A DNA stretch of 64,000 bases from JABMMZ01 sp044341025. GTDB lineage: Bacteria > Bacteroidota > Bacteroidia > NS11-12g > UBA955. Under the pieces are notes generated by a model. It saw only the letters and a list, made by a program, of their open reading frames with translations, made no database searches and had not been told where the DNA came from. The position numbers and the translations under genes are program-made. Of the stretch, positions 8,074 to 15,523 are shown one piece after another (the first letter of the stretch is position 1; each line of letters begins with the position of its first letter). Location of the stretch: positions 90,285 to 154,284 of the forward strand of contig JBIISM010000005.1 in NCBI GenBank assembly GCA_044341025.1, in the 5' to 3' direction.

Positions 8074-9522
8074 TTACGTTGATTGGTAAATTTGTATCAT
8101 GTTCTTAAACTCTTCGTCTTCATCAATTAATGTGTGACAGAATAATTTAACACTTTCTAAAGTGTCTTCAAAATTATGTATTAATCGCGACATGATTACT
8201 TCTTTGTTTTTATTTGATGGATTTTGATCGAATTTTATAACACTGAGAACACAATTCAAATCATCTTTATATTCAGAAATTGTTTGTATTTCGAATATTA
8301 GATCTTCTAGCAAGGCATCCAATTCAGAAATATAAAGTACTGATGCTAATTCTTTCCAATTTTCATGAATTATTTCTTTGTTTTCAAGCTTTAATCCATT
8401 GTAAATATGCTCAATTTCGATAAGCTTTTCTAGATCTGAATAGCAAGTTAAAATGCCTTTCAATGCCGCAAAGTCACTTTTATCTTCTTTGTATACTTTT
8501 TCAAAATAAGGCAGCGCTTTTCTGGCTTGTTTTTCAGTTAAAAAAGAGTATCCAATTAAATAATTGTACTCTGGTATAATGTCTTCTAAGCCTTGGGCTT
8601 TCTTAAGATAATTTCGGGCTAAAATTGGCTCTTCTATACCCAAGTAACAGCGTGCTATGCAAATATAAGGGTATACATCACCATTGTTTTTTATGCATTG
8701 CTGATAGTTCTCAATTGCTTTGTTGTATTCGCCTTTGCTTTCATACAAACCGGCTAAATTGAAAAATGCATTTTTAGCATCCTTATTAGATAAACTTGAG
8801 TATTCATAAGCTTCTAAAGCCAAATCTTTAAGATCTGTGATCTCATAAATTCTACCTAACTGGTACCATGCTAAGTAGGAATAAGGATTGGAATCTATAA
8901 TTCTTTTAAAATAGAGTGTAGCTTGATCAAATAAACTATTGCTGATGAAATTTAATGCCAATTGGTTAAAAAGGATTTCATTTTCCGGAAAACGTTTCAA
9001 GCCTTTTTCAATAATTTTATTGGCTTTTACAACTTCTTCGTTCTGTGATAACAATTGGGCGTAGCTATTGTAAATGTCAACAACAAATTCATCGTCTTCA
9101 AATTCAGCAAATTCAAGCGCTAATATAAAAGATTCTTCTGCTTCAGCTGGCCTATCCAAATCGGCTAGTATTTCGCCTTCCATTTTATGAATAACAGCAT
9201 TATAAGGCTCTGTTGATTTTGCAATTAAAATCAGATTTAGTGCATCGTCATAAAGACTACTCATGCACAATATGCTTGCTTTTTCAATTAAAAAATCAAT
9301 TTTGTTTGGGTATAAATAAAGACCATGGTTGATTATTTTCATTTGATCTTTATGCTGATTGTTTAAGAAAAAATGATAAGAAAGCGCCTCAATTTCTTCC
9401 TCACTGAAGAAAATAGATTGGTCAGCGTTTAGTTGATTAAATTTTTTAAGTGTTTCATCAATATCTGTTTGACTAAAAAAGTCTTCACTGCCAGCATCAT
9501 TATCATCATTATCATCAAACAT
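8074..9522 (-). CDS. Tetratricopeptide-repeat protein
   Basis: The 482-residue acidic protein begins with an Asp-rich segment (FDDNDDNDAGSED) and contains at least eight TPR-like helical pairs between residues 35 and 370, for example NPYSYLAWYQLGRIYE and GEYNKAIENYQQCI. No signal peptide or membrane segment is seen, so it should be cytoplasmic. TPR proteins are scaffolds for protein-protein contacts and no partner can be named. It heads the operon with comA (one-base gap) and the YqeY gene. A TACTTTTG -7 box lies 17 bases before its ATG. Confidence 0.8.
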   Translation of the reverse strand: MFDDNDDNDAGSEDFFSQTDIDETLKKFNQLNADQSIFFSEEEIEALSYHFFLNNQHKDQMKIINHGLYLYPNKIDFLIEKASILCMSSLYDDALNLILIAKSTEPYNAVIHKMEGEILADLDRPAEAEESFILALEFAEFEDDEFVVDIYNSYAQLLSQNEEVVKANKIIEKGLKRFPENEILFNQLALNFISNSLFDQATLYFKRIIDSNPYSYLAWYQLGRIYEITDLKDLALEAYEYSSLSNKDAKNAFFNLAGLYESKGEYNKAIENYQQCIKNNGDVYPYICIARCYLGIEEPILARNYLKKAQGLEDIIPEYNYLIGYSFLTEKQARKALPYFEKVYKEDKSDFAALKGILTCYSDLEKLIEIEHIYNGLKLENKEIIHENWKELASVLYISELDALLEDLIFEIQTISEYKDDLNCVLSVIKFDQNPSNKNKEVIMSRLIHNFEDTLESVKLFCHTLIDEDEEFKNMIQIYQST

Positions 9523-9538
9523 ATTACAATAATATATA

Positions 9539-9546
9539 CAAAAGTA
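9539..9546 (-). promoter_or_regulatory. -7 box (TACTTTTG) of the TPR-comA-yqeY operon
   Basis: Read on the minus strand this is a full match to TAnnTTTG, 16 bases before the TPR start codon. No clear -33 TTTG is seen. Confidence 0.45.
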
Positions 9547-9750
9547 CGAATTTAGCGCGCATCTTATTCCATAACTTATTCACTACAAATATAAGTTAAA
9601 GATGACTTATTTTTGCATCATTAAACATCTTTTCTTGTTTTATGGTCTCGTTATATTAGCCTTAAATTTATGAAGTTTAGATGTTTAAAGGAAAGCATAT
9701 TGGCAACAAAGCACAAAATTAAATATTTAAGTGGCGGGGTAGAATAAAGC

Positions 9751-9783
9751 AAAAAAAACCGTCAGCATTAGCTGACGGTTTTT
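9751..9783 (-). terminator. Strong intrinsic terminator after the histone H1-like gene
   Basis: A perfect 8-bp stem (CCGTCAGC / GCTGACGG, loop ATTA) is flanked by eight A on one side and five T on the other, so it can work on both strands. It lies 23 bases after the stop codon of the minus-strand H1-like gene and closes the SET/H1-like operon. Confidence 0.9.
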
Positions 9784-9805
9784 CAGAGAGGTTAAAAGTA
9801 ATATT

Positions 9806-10156
9806 TTACTTCTTTTTAGCTGATTTTTTAGCTTTTGCTTTAGGCGCAGCTTTCTTAGCTTTCGCTTTAGGAGCAGCTTTAGCCTTTGGAGCAGCTTTGG
9901 CTTTCGCTTTTGCTTTAGGAGCAGCTTTAGCCTTTGGAGCAGCTTTAGCTTTCGCTTTTGCTTTAGGAGCAGCTTTAGCCTTTGGAGCTACTTTCGCTTT
10001 TGCTTTAGGAGCAGCTTTTGCTTTTGGAGCTACTTTTGCTTTCGCTTTTGGAGCTACTTTCGCTTTTGCTTTAGGAGCTGCTTTCGCTTTTGCTTTTGCT
10101 TTTGGTGCTGCTTTTGTAGCTTTTGCTTTTGCAGCTGGTTTTTTTGGAGTTGCCAT
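9806..10156 (-). CDS. Histone H1-like Lys/Ala/Pro-rich protein
   Basis: The 116-residue product is made almost only of Ala, Lys and Pro, with a few Val, Thr and Ser. It starts MATPKKPAAKAK, continues as PKAKAK, PKAKAA and PKAKAKV repeats, includes a repeated 16-residue unit (AAPKAKAAPKAKAKAK) and ends in KKSAKKK. This composition matches the C-terminal domain of eukaryotic linker histone H1 and bacterial relatives such as chlamydial Hc2 and AlgP-like proteins, which bind and condense DNA. No folded domain is expected. The DNA is a tandem repeat that can change length by slippage. It follows the SET gene by 25 bases on the same strand and ends at a strong terminator, so the two form an operon. 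A nucleoid role is inferred. Confidence 0.85.
   Translation of the reverse strand: MATPKKPAAKAKATKAAPKAKAKAKAAPKAKAKVAPKAKAKVAPKAKAAPKAKAKVAPKAKAAPKAKAKAKAAPKAKAAPKAKAKAKAAPKAKAAPKAKAKKAAPKAKAKKSAKKK
9836..10120. repeat. Tandem coding repeat inside the H1-like gene
   Basis: Short imperfect units coding PKAKAK/PKAKAA follow one another. A longer 48-base unit (16 codons) is nearly identical in its two copies. Repeats of this kind vary in copy number between strains and can collapse in assemblies. Confidence 0.75.
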
Positions 10157-10181
10157 ATTTATAAATATTAAATTGGGTTTT

Positions 10182-10565
10182 TTATTTGTTTAAATCTGAA
10201 TGCATATCGCCGTAGTCAATGGTAATTTCTTCACCAGCTTTTATAGTTTTTAATGCCTTATATACCATTACACCTTCTTTTATTTTTTTTATGTAATCTG
10301 CATTGGGTTTTGCTGAATGGTTGTATAAAGATCCGAATCCTAAAACAATTGCCACATTTTTTTTACTAGTGTTCCAAACGAACGTATAGTTTTCTAAAGT
10401 GTGACCCGACAGACTCTGATGTTCCTTATAACTTAATTCGATTACAGGGCAAATTTCAATAAGATCATCTTTCTTTAAAACTTTAGATGTAAACACACCG
10501 CGTCCTTTGTGTCCTGCATTCGATACAAATAAGTTTGTATTGCTAATATTATACTCTTTTTTCAC
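10182..10565 (-). CDS. Minimal SET-domain protein lysine methyltransferase
   Basis: The 127-residue protein is essentially one SET domain. The SAM-binding start is HKGRGVF (residues 19-25). The pseudoknot motif is GFGSLYNHSAKPNADY (76-91), with NHS at 82-84 where canonical SET domains have NHSC. The catalytic end is GEEITIDYGD (111-120), with the active-site tyrosine in DYG. There are no pre- or post-SET cysteine clusters, and the size is close to the viral vSET enzyme. SET proteins transfer methyl from SAM to protein lysines. The neighbour 25 bases downstream is a lysine-rich H1-like protein, its most likely substrate by context; chlamydial SET proteins that act on histone-like proteins are a precedent. 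The start is GTG at 10565, with a TAATTTTG box about 18 bases upstream and no in-frame ATG. Confidence 0.88.
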   Translation of the reverse strand: MKKEYNISNTNLFVSNAGHKGRGVFTSKVLKKDDLIEICPVIELSYKEHQSLSGHTLENYTFVWNTSKKNVAIVLGFGSLYNHSAKPNADYIKKIKEGVMVYKALKTIKAGEEITIDYGDMHSDLNK

Positions 10566-10583
10566 TCAATTATTTTTATCCGA

Positions 10584-10591
10584 CAAAATTA
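10584..10591 (-). promoter_or_regulatory. -7 box (TAATTTTG) of the SET/H1-like operon
   Basis: Read on the minus strand this is a full TAnnTTTG match 18 bases before the GTG of the SET gene. No well-placed -33 TTTG is visible, so the promoter may need an activator. Confidence 0.45.
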
Positions 10592-10663
10592 TGAAAGTTT
10601 CTCAAACTATTGCTAATTCTATAATATATCTATTCACATCTTTTCAAATATGGGTTTATAAAG

Positions 10664-10703
10664 TAGTCAAATTAGTTGACTAAATAGTTTTGTTTTTAGT
10701 CAA
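10664..10703. promoter_or_regulatory. TAGTCAA inverted and direct repeats upstream of the SET operon
   Basis: A perfect inverted repeat, TAGTCAA-ATTAG-TTGACTA (10664-10682), is followed 14 bases later by a third TAGTCAA copy (10697-10703) and a TTGAC half-site near 10718. A plus-strand TAnnTTTG match (TAGTTTTG, 10685-10692) lies between. This looks like an operator for a dimeric regulator in the gap between the SET gene and the upstream GNAT gene. The regulator is unknown. Confidence 0.4.
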
Positions 10704-10764
10704 TTTATTTTTAGTTATTGACATTGTAAACTTGAAAATATTAGATTAAATATAAAATTAAGAT

Positions 10765-11280
10765 CTAAAAACTATTTTTTATGGTTTTTGTCATTACAAA
10801 ATCGTTCATTAAGTACGATTCACCTATATCAAAATCTTCAACAGATTCTATTATAAAACCATTTTTAAAATAGAAATTTATTGCTTTAAAATTCTTCCGA
10901 TTTACTGTTAATTTTAATTTGTAATTTTTGTTCTTATTTGAATCAATGATTTCTTTTTCAATTTCCTGCATAGCTAGGCTTCCAAGGTTTTGCCTGTGTT
11001 GATTTGGCAGAATATAAAATTTATGAATAAAGTACACAGAATCTGGCTGTTGGCTATAAGAAACAAAACCTAGTATTTCCGTTTGGTTTTTAATAAAGTA
11101 AAAATCTTGACTAATTTTAATTTGTGACTTTAATGCTTCTTCTGAATAGAATTTATCCAACATGTATTCAATTTGATTGATGGTTATAATCTCTATGTAA
11201 TATTTTTTCCATATTAATTCAGCCATCTCAGCAATTTGCAAAAGCTCATCTTCTTTTGTCTTTACTAATTTGATTTCCAT
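10765..11280 (-). CDS. GNAT family N-acetyltransferase, PaiA-like
   Basis: The 171-residue protein has the GNAT core: an ILGFVSYS strand, the acetyl-CoA pyrophosphate-binding segment YILPNQHRQNLGSLAM (about residues 90-105, a Q/RxxGx(G/A) motif) and the C-terminal NFKAINFYFKNGF strand-helix. The late DFDIGESYLMNDFVMTK segment resembles that of PaiA/polyamine-type acetyltransferases. It probably acetylates a small amine, but the substrate is not shown. It lies behind no same-strand neighbour. Its end is about 200 bases from the SET gene start, so it is not clearly in the same operon. Confidence 0.8.
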   Translation of the reverse strand: MEIKLVKTKEDELLQIAEMAELIWKKYYIEIITINQIEYMLDKFYSEEALKSQIKISQDFYFIKNQTEILGFVSYSQQPDSVYFIHKFYILPNQHRQNLGSLAMQEIEKEIIDSNKNKNYKLKLTVNRKNFKAINFYFKNGFIIESVEDFDIGESYLMNDFVMTKTIKNSF

Positions 11281-11301
11281 TTTTCTTTAATGATTCTCGC
11301 A

Positions 11302-11309
11302 CAAATATA
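11302..11309 (-). promoter_or_regulatory. -7 box (TATATTTG) of the minus-strand GNAT gene
   Basis: The minus strand reads TATATTTG, a full TAnnTTTG match about 21 bases before the ATG at 11280. A TTTG lies upstream but only 15 bases away, shorter than the usual spacer. Confidence 0.35.
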
Positions 11310-11417
11310 CTTTTATTATACTTTCAAATTGCCTTGTTTCTAATTCATATTTTTTTATTTAAGTGCTTAATCACATATTTTTGAATCAAAATTAGAAGGA
11401 ATCTTTATATTAATATT

Positions 11418-11861
11418 ATGCTTGATTGTAGACTTTTGGAATTTGGATTTGATGACCATAAAAAGAGTATTGAAATAAGACGTGAAGTACTAAGGAAACC
11501 TTTGGGTCTAGATTTTAGTACCAATGATTTAAATGCTGAAAAAGACCAATTCCACATTGCTGCTTTTTGCAAGAATCAACTGATTGGAATTCTTTTATTA
11601 AAAACCATGAAGGACACAAGCGATACAACACTAAAAATGAGACAAGTTGCAATTGATCCTAAATTTCAAAGTAAAGGATATGGCTCTGTGTTGGTTAAAT
11701 TTTCTGAGCTATGGGCAATCGAAAATGGTTTTAATTTAATTGAATTAAATGCCAGAAATACGGCTATACAATTCTATAAAAATTTGGGGTACAAAGAAAT
11801 TGGACCTGAATTTTTAGAGGTTAATATCCCTCATATAAAAATGTTTAAAGACTTATTATAA
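11418..11861 (+). CDS. GNAT family N-acetyltransferase
   Basis: This 147-residue protein has a complete GNAT domain: the strand LIGILLLKT, the strand MRQVAIDPKFQSKGYGSVLV with the QxxGxG acetyl-CoA loop (about residues 78-90) and the terminal AIQFYKNLGYKEIG strand-turn. It resembles the small ElaA/YitI-like acetyltransferases of unknown substrate. It is divergent from the other GNAT gene, with a 137-base gap between them. Confidence 0.8.
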   Translation: MLDCRLLEFGFDDHKKSIEIRREVLRKPLGLDFSTNDLNAEKDQFHIAAFCKNQLIGILLLKTMKDTSDTTLKMRQVAIDPKFQSKGYGSVLVKFSELWAIENGFNLIELNARNTAIQFYKNLGYKEIGPEFLEVNIPHIKMFKDLL

Positions 11862-12033
11862 GGGTATTTGATTTGTTTTTAGTTTTCTGTTCAGCTATTT
11901 AATATTTCTGAAAACGTTATAGCTACTCACTATATTCTTAGATTTAGTCCTTGTTTTTCTTTTTCTTGTCTTATTTTTATTCCGATGTTCACGATTTTTC
12001 TTAAATTTGGCATCCTTTTATTATTTTATAGAA

Positions 12034-14958
12034 ATGAAAAACATCAGTCTCGCGTTGCTTTTATTGCTCACATTTGGCCTAAAAGCTCAGGTTAATTATG
12101 CCACATATGGCAAAAACACCCATGGAAAATATACTTACACTGTAGTTTCTGGAGATCCTACAAAATCAAGATGGTATATATTGCCTAATGGTCTAACAGT
12201 AATTTTGTCGGTAAATAAAGACCAACCCCGCGTCCAAACTTTAGTAGCCACAAAAGCAGGAAGTAAAAATGACCCTTCAGATAACACTGGCTTAGCACAT
12301 TATTTAGAACACATGTTATTTAAAGGAACCGATCAATATGGTTCTTTAGATTTTGCAAAAGAAAAAATCTATTTAGATCAAATAGATGCTTTATACGAAT
12401 TGTATAACAAAACAAAGGATGATGTAAAACGCCGTCAGATATATAGACAAATAGATAGTATTAGTGGCTTGGCTTCTAAATTTAGCATAGCAAATGAATT
12501 TGATAAAATGTGCCAAGGAATAGGAGCCCAAGGTACAAATGCTTTTACCAGTGTAGAACAAACAGTTTATGTAAATGACATCCCTTCTAACAGAGTTCAC
12601 CAATGGTTGGAAATTGAAGCTGAGCGCTACAGAAATCCAATTTTGAGACTATTTCACACGGAATTAGAAGCGGTATATGAAGAGAAAAATATTTCTTTGG
12701 ACAATGATGGAGAAGAAGCTTTCGAAAAATTATATGCAAGTTTGTTCCGTTCTCATCCTTATGGCACCCAAACCACCATTGGGACAGTTGAACATTTGAA
12801 AAACCCTTCTTTAATAAAAATTAGAAATTATTTTAATACGTATTATGTGCCTAACAATATGGCCATTATTATGGTTGGTGACTTTAACCCTGAAGATGTG
12901 ATTGAAATGATAGATAAACATTTTAGTTACATGCAAACCAAAGCTGTTCCTGCTTTTGCATTTAAACAAGAATTTCCAAGAGGAAGACCTGATAGTATAA
13001 GCGTAGCAGGTCCAGATGCTGCAAACATTATGATGGCATGGCGTTTTGATGGCGTTTCATCAAAACAAGCTACAATTGTAAGGTTAGTAGACCTTATATT
13101 GAGTAATAGCAAAGCCGGTTTGATCGATTTAAATCTTGTTAAGGATCAAAAAGTATTGTCTGCAAGTTCATCGCCAGACTTTATGAAAGATTACAGTGTT
13201 CATATTTTTACAGGAAAACCCAAAGATGGACAGTCTTTAGAAGAAGTGAGAGACTTGTTATTAGCGCAAATTGAAAAGATCAAGAATGGTGAATTTGATG
13301 AAGAATTATTAAAAGGTATCATCGCCAATAATATGGTAGAAGATATCAATAAATTTGACAACAACGATGGGGTTGCCTATTCATTATTGGATGCATTTGT
13401 AACAGATAGACAGTGGAGAGACGTGCTTAATATTAATTTTGATATGAGCAGAATTAAAAAGCAAGAAATTATAGATTTCGTTAAAGAGTATTATACCAGC
13501 GGCTATTCAATTGTATACAAAAGAACAGGAGAGGACACCAAACAAGATAAAATAGAAAAGCCAAGTATAACTGAGGTTGAGTTAAACAGAGATAAATCTT
13601 CTCAATTTGTAATTGACATACTTGAGGAAGAGACTGACAGCATATATCCTGTTTATTTAAATTTTGACAAGGATATAGATAGGGGCAAAGTTGGCAAAGC
13701 AGAATTATTGTATAAATTGAATGATAAAAATCAATTGTTCACTTTGTATTATGTTGTTGACATGGGTAAATTAAACAACAAAAAATTACCATTTGCCTTA
13801 GAGTATTTACAATATTTAGGTACTGATAAATTTACAGCATCTGAATTGAGTATGAAATTTTACAAACTTGCTTGTAATTTTGGTATATCAACGGGAGAGC
13901 AAAGAAGTTATGTTTATCTGAATGGACCACAACAAAATTTTAATGAAGCCTTAGCTTTATTTGAGGATTTGTTGTTAAATGCAAAGCCAGATGCTTCAGC
14001 CCTTAAAGATTACGTAGGTAGAATTTTGAAATCAAGAAGTGATGCTAAATTAAACAAACGCTCGGTATCATCTGCCTTGAGTACTTATGCCTTATATGGC
14101 AAAGTAAATCCAAGAACATACACGCTTAGTAACGCTGAGTTAAATGCCATGAATGCTTCAGAATTGATAGCTTTAATCAAGAATCTTTGTATGCACAAGC
14201 ATCAAATTATGTATTTTGGTCCAGAATCAAAAAGCAATATTGAAACCACATTAATTTCAAAACATAAAATGCCTACTGAGTTTATCGCAACGCCAATGGC
14301 CTATGAATTTAAGCCATTAGTATTTACAAATAACACGGTATTCTTTACCCATTTTGAAATGGTTCAAGCTGAAATAAATTGGAGATCTGGCGCTCAAGTT
14401 TTTGACATCAATAAGATGCCAAGTATCCGCGCCTTTAATGAATACTTCGGTGGTGGCATGAGCAGTGTTGTTTTTCAAGAAATTAGAGAATCAAGAGCAT
14501 TGGCTTATTCTACTTATGCTGTATATAGTCAGGCCTCGGAGAAGGGCAAATTTGATGTAGCGCTTGCATATGTGGGCACTCAAGCTGATAAATTGAACGA
14601 TGCCATAAGCTCAATGAATGAATTGTTAAACAATATGCCTACCAATGAGGAAAGTTTTAATCAGGCTAAACAATCAATATTAAGCAGTATTGAGGCCGAA
14701 AGAATCATTAAAGGTGATGTATTCTTTTCATACTTAGGCGCCTTAGATATGGGCATAAATTATGATTACAGAAAAATGCTCTACGAAGCAATACAGAAAA
14801 TTACATTTAATGATGTCAAAGCATTTCAAGAACAAAACATCAAAGGAAGAAAATGGGCAATAGCAATTGTAGGCTCAAAAGACAAAATTAAAGAATCAGA
14901 TTTGAAAAAATATGGTGAATTAAAACTTGTTACTTTAGAAGACATATTTGGATATTAA
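12034..14958 (+). CDS. M16 family zinc metalloprotease (insulinase/pitrilysin-like), exported
   Basis: The start at 12034 gives a clean signal peptide (MKNISLALLLLLTFGLKAQ), whereas the longer frame from 12007 would bury it. The 974-residue protein has the inverted zinc motif HYLEHMLF (His89, Glu92, His93) and the distal glutamate segment EAVYEEKN about 75-80 residues later. The C-terminal half repeats the M16 fold without the motif (GGGMSSVVFQEIRESRALAYS), as in two-domain M16 enzymes. It should degrade peptides in the periplasm. It is a single gene ended by a strong terminator. Confidence 0.92.
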   Translation: MKNISLALLLLLTFGLKAQVNYATYGKNTHGKYTYTVVSGDPTKSRWYILPNGLTVILSVNKDQPRVQTLVATKAGSKNDPSDNTGLAHYLEHMLFKGTDQYGSLDFAKEKIYLDQIDALYELYNKTKDDVKRRQIYRQIDSISGLASKFSIANEFDKMCQGIGAQGTNAFTSVEQTVYVNDIPSNRVHQWLEIEAERYRNPILRLFHTELEAVYEEKNISLDNDGEEAFEKLYASLFRSHPYGTQTTIGTVEHLKNPSLIKIRNYFNTYYVPNNMAIIMVGDFNPEDVIEMIDKHFSYMQTKAVPAFAFKQEFPRGRPDSISVAGPDAANIMMAWRFDGVSSKQATIVRLVDLILSNSKAGLIDLNLVKDQKVLSASSSPDFMKDYSVHIFTGKPKDGQSLEEVRDLLLAQIEKIKNGEFDEELLKGIIANNMVEDINKFDNNDGVAYSLLDAFVTDRQWRDVLNINFDMSRIKKQEIIDFVKEYYTSGYSIVYKRTGEDTKQDKIEKPSITEVELNRDKSSQFVIDILEEETDSIYPVYLNFDKDIDRGKVGKAELLYKLNDKNQLFTLYYVVDMGKLNNKKLPFALEYLQYLGTDKFTASELSMKFYKLACNFGISTGEQRSYVYLNGPQQNFNEALALFEDLLLNAKPDASALKDYVGRILKSRSDAKLNKRSVSSALSTYALYGKVNPRTYTLSNAELNAMNASELIALIKNLCMHKHQIMYFGPESKSNIETTLISKHKMPTEFIATPMAYEFKPLVFTNNTVFFTHFEMVQAEINWRSGAQVFDINKMPSIRAFNEYFGGGMSSVVFQEIRESRALAYSTYAVYSQASEKGKFDVALAYVGTQADKLNDAISSMNELLNNMPTNEESFNQAKQSILSSIEAERIIKGDVFFSYLGALDMGINYDYRKMLYEAIQKITFNDVKAFQEQNIKGRKWAIAIVGSKDKIKESDLKKYGELKLVTLEDIFGY

Positions 14959-14970
14959 TATCATAAAGGT

Positions 14971-15011
14971 ACAACAAAAAAGGCTATCCAATGGATAGCC
15001 TTTTTTGTTGT
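14971..15011. terminator. Bidirectional terminator between the M16 gene and the small membrane protein gene
   Basis: A perfect stem (GGCTATCC / GGATAGCC, 3-base loop) is extended by complementary A6 and T6 runs and by ACAAC/GTTGT. It can stop transcription from both convergent neighbours. Confidence 0.9.
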
Positions 15012-15036
15012 AATTCTCCCGCCCTGAAATAAGTTT

Positions 15037-15459
15037 TTATCTCACCCAAGGAATGCCAGCTAGAATTAACAATAAGGCTATTCCAAAGAATATAAGACTT
15101 GTCTTTTTTACTTTGGCTGCAGTATCTGAATTTTTCACTTTGCTATATCCAATGTGAACTAAGGCTAAGGCAGCAAGCATTAAAATAAAATGTTCAACGG
15201 CAATTTTTCTTAAATAGCCGGTCTTCATAACATGACCCATTCCTTCTGCGAATGCTTTCAGGCCAAATGGGCTATCGCCAAAGTATAAAAGCAAACCAAC
15301 CAGTAATTGTATATCACAAAAAATCATAAACACCAAACCAGGTAGTTTGCTTGATTTGCTTAAAGAATTATTCAAAAAAGGGATTAGGATTGCTAATAAT
15401 CCTGCAACTAATACCAACCAACGGGTATGTGAATGGGTGCTAACTAATAAAGAGTACAT
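15037..15459 (-). CDS. Conserved four-helix membrane protein
   Basis: The 140-residue protein has four predicted membrane helices: residues 13-30, 43-60, 87-105 and 119-135. It carries histidines near the membrane edges (THSHTRW near the start, VEHFILM and LVHIGYS later). Similar short proteins with an N-terminal HxHxxxRW motif are common in Bacteroidota and are sometimes labelled cytochrome-b-like, but haem binding has not been shown here. It lies 64 bases upstream of nothing on its own strand except dxs and may be the gene after dxs's promoter region in reverse order only by position. No function can be assigned. Confidence 0.65.
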   Translation of the reverse strand: MYSLLVSTHSHTRWLVLVAGLLAILIPFLNNSLSKSSKLPGLVFMIFCDIQLLVGLLLYFGDSPFGLKAFAEGMGHVMKTGYLRKIAVEHFILMLAALALVHIGYSKVKNSDTAAKVKKTSLIFFGIALLLILAGIPWVR

Positions 15460-15523
15460 ATATTGATTTTGAATTACAAAAGTAATTTAAACCAATTAAA
15501 AGGAAAGATTTTTTTTGCTTGAT

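Noticed and set aside
9806..10156. Repeat array resembling a CRISPR at first sight
   Set aside because: Units are codon-periodic, contiguous with no unique spacers, and encode a Lys/Ala/Pro protein.
9897..10193. Plus-strand ORF across the H1-like gene, rich in Ala, Phe and Gly
   Set aside because: It is the mirror of a low-complexity repeat on the opposite strand; the minus-strand frame has the operon context and terminator.
10765..11861. The two GNAT genes as histone acetyltransferases acting on the H1-like protein
   Set aside because: Their motifs fit small-molecule acetyltransferases, one is on the other strand, and they are not in the SET/H1 operon. Proximity alone is too weak.
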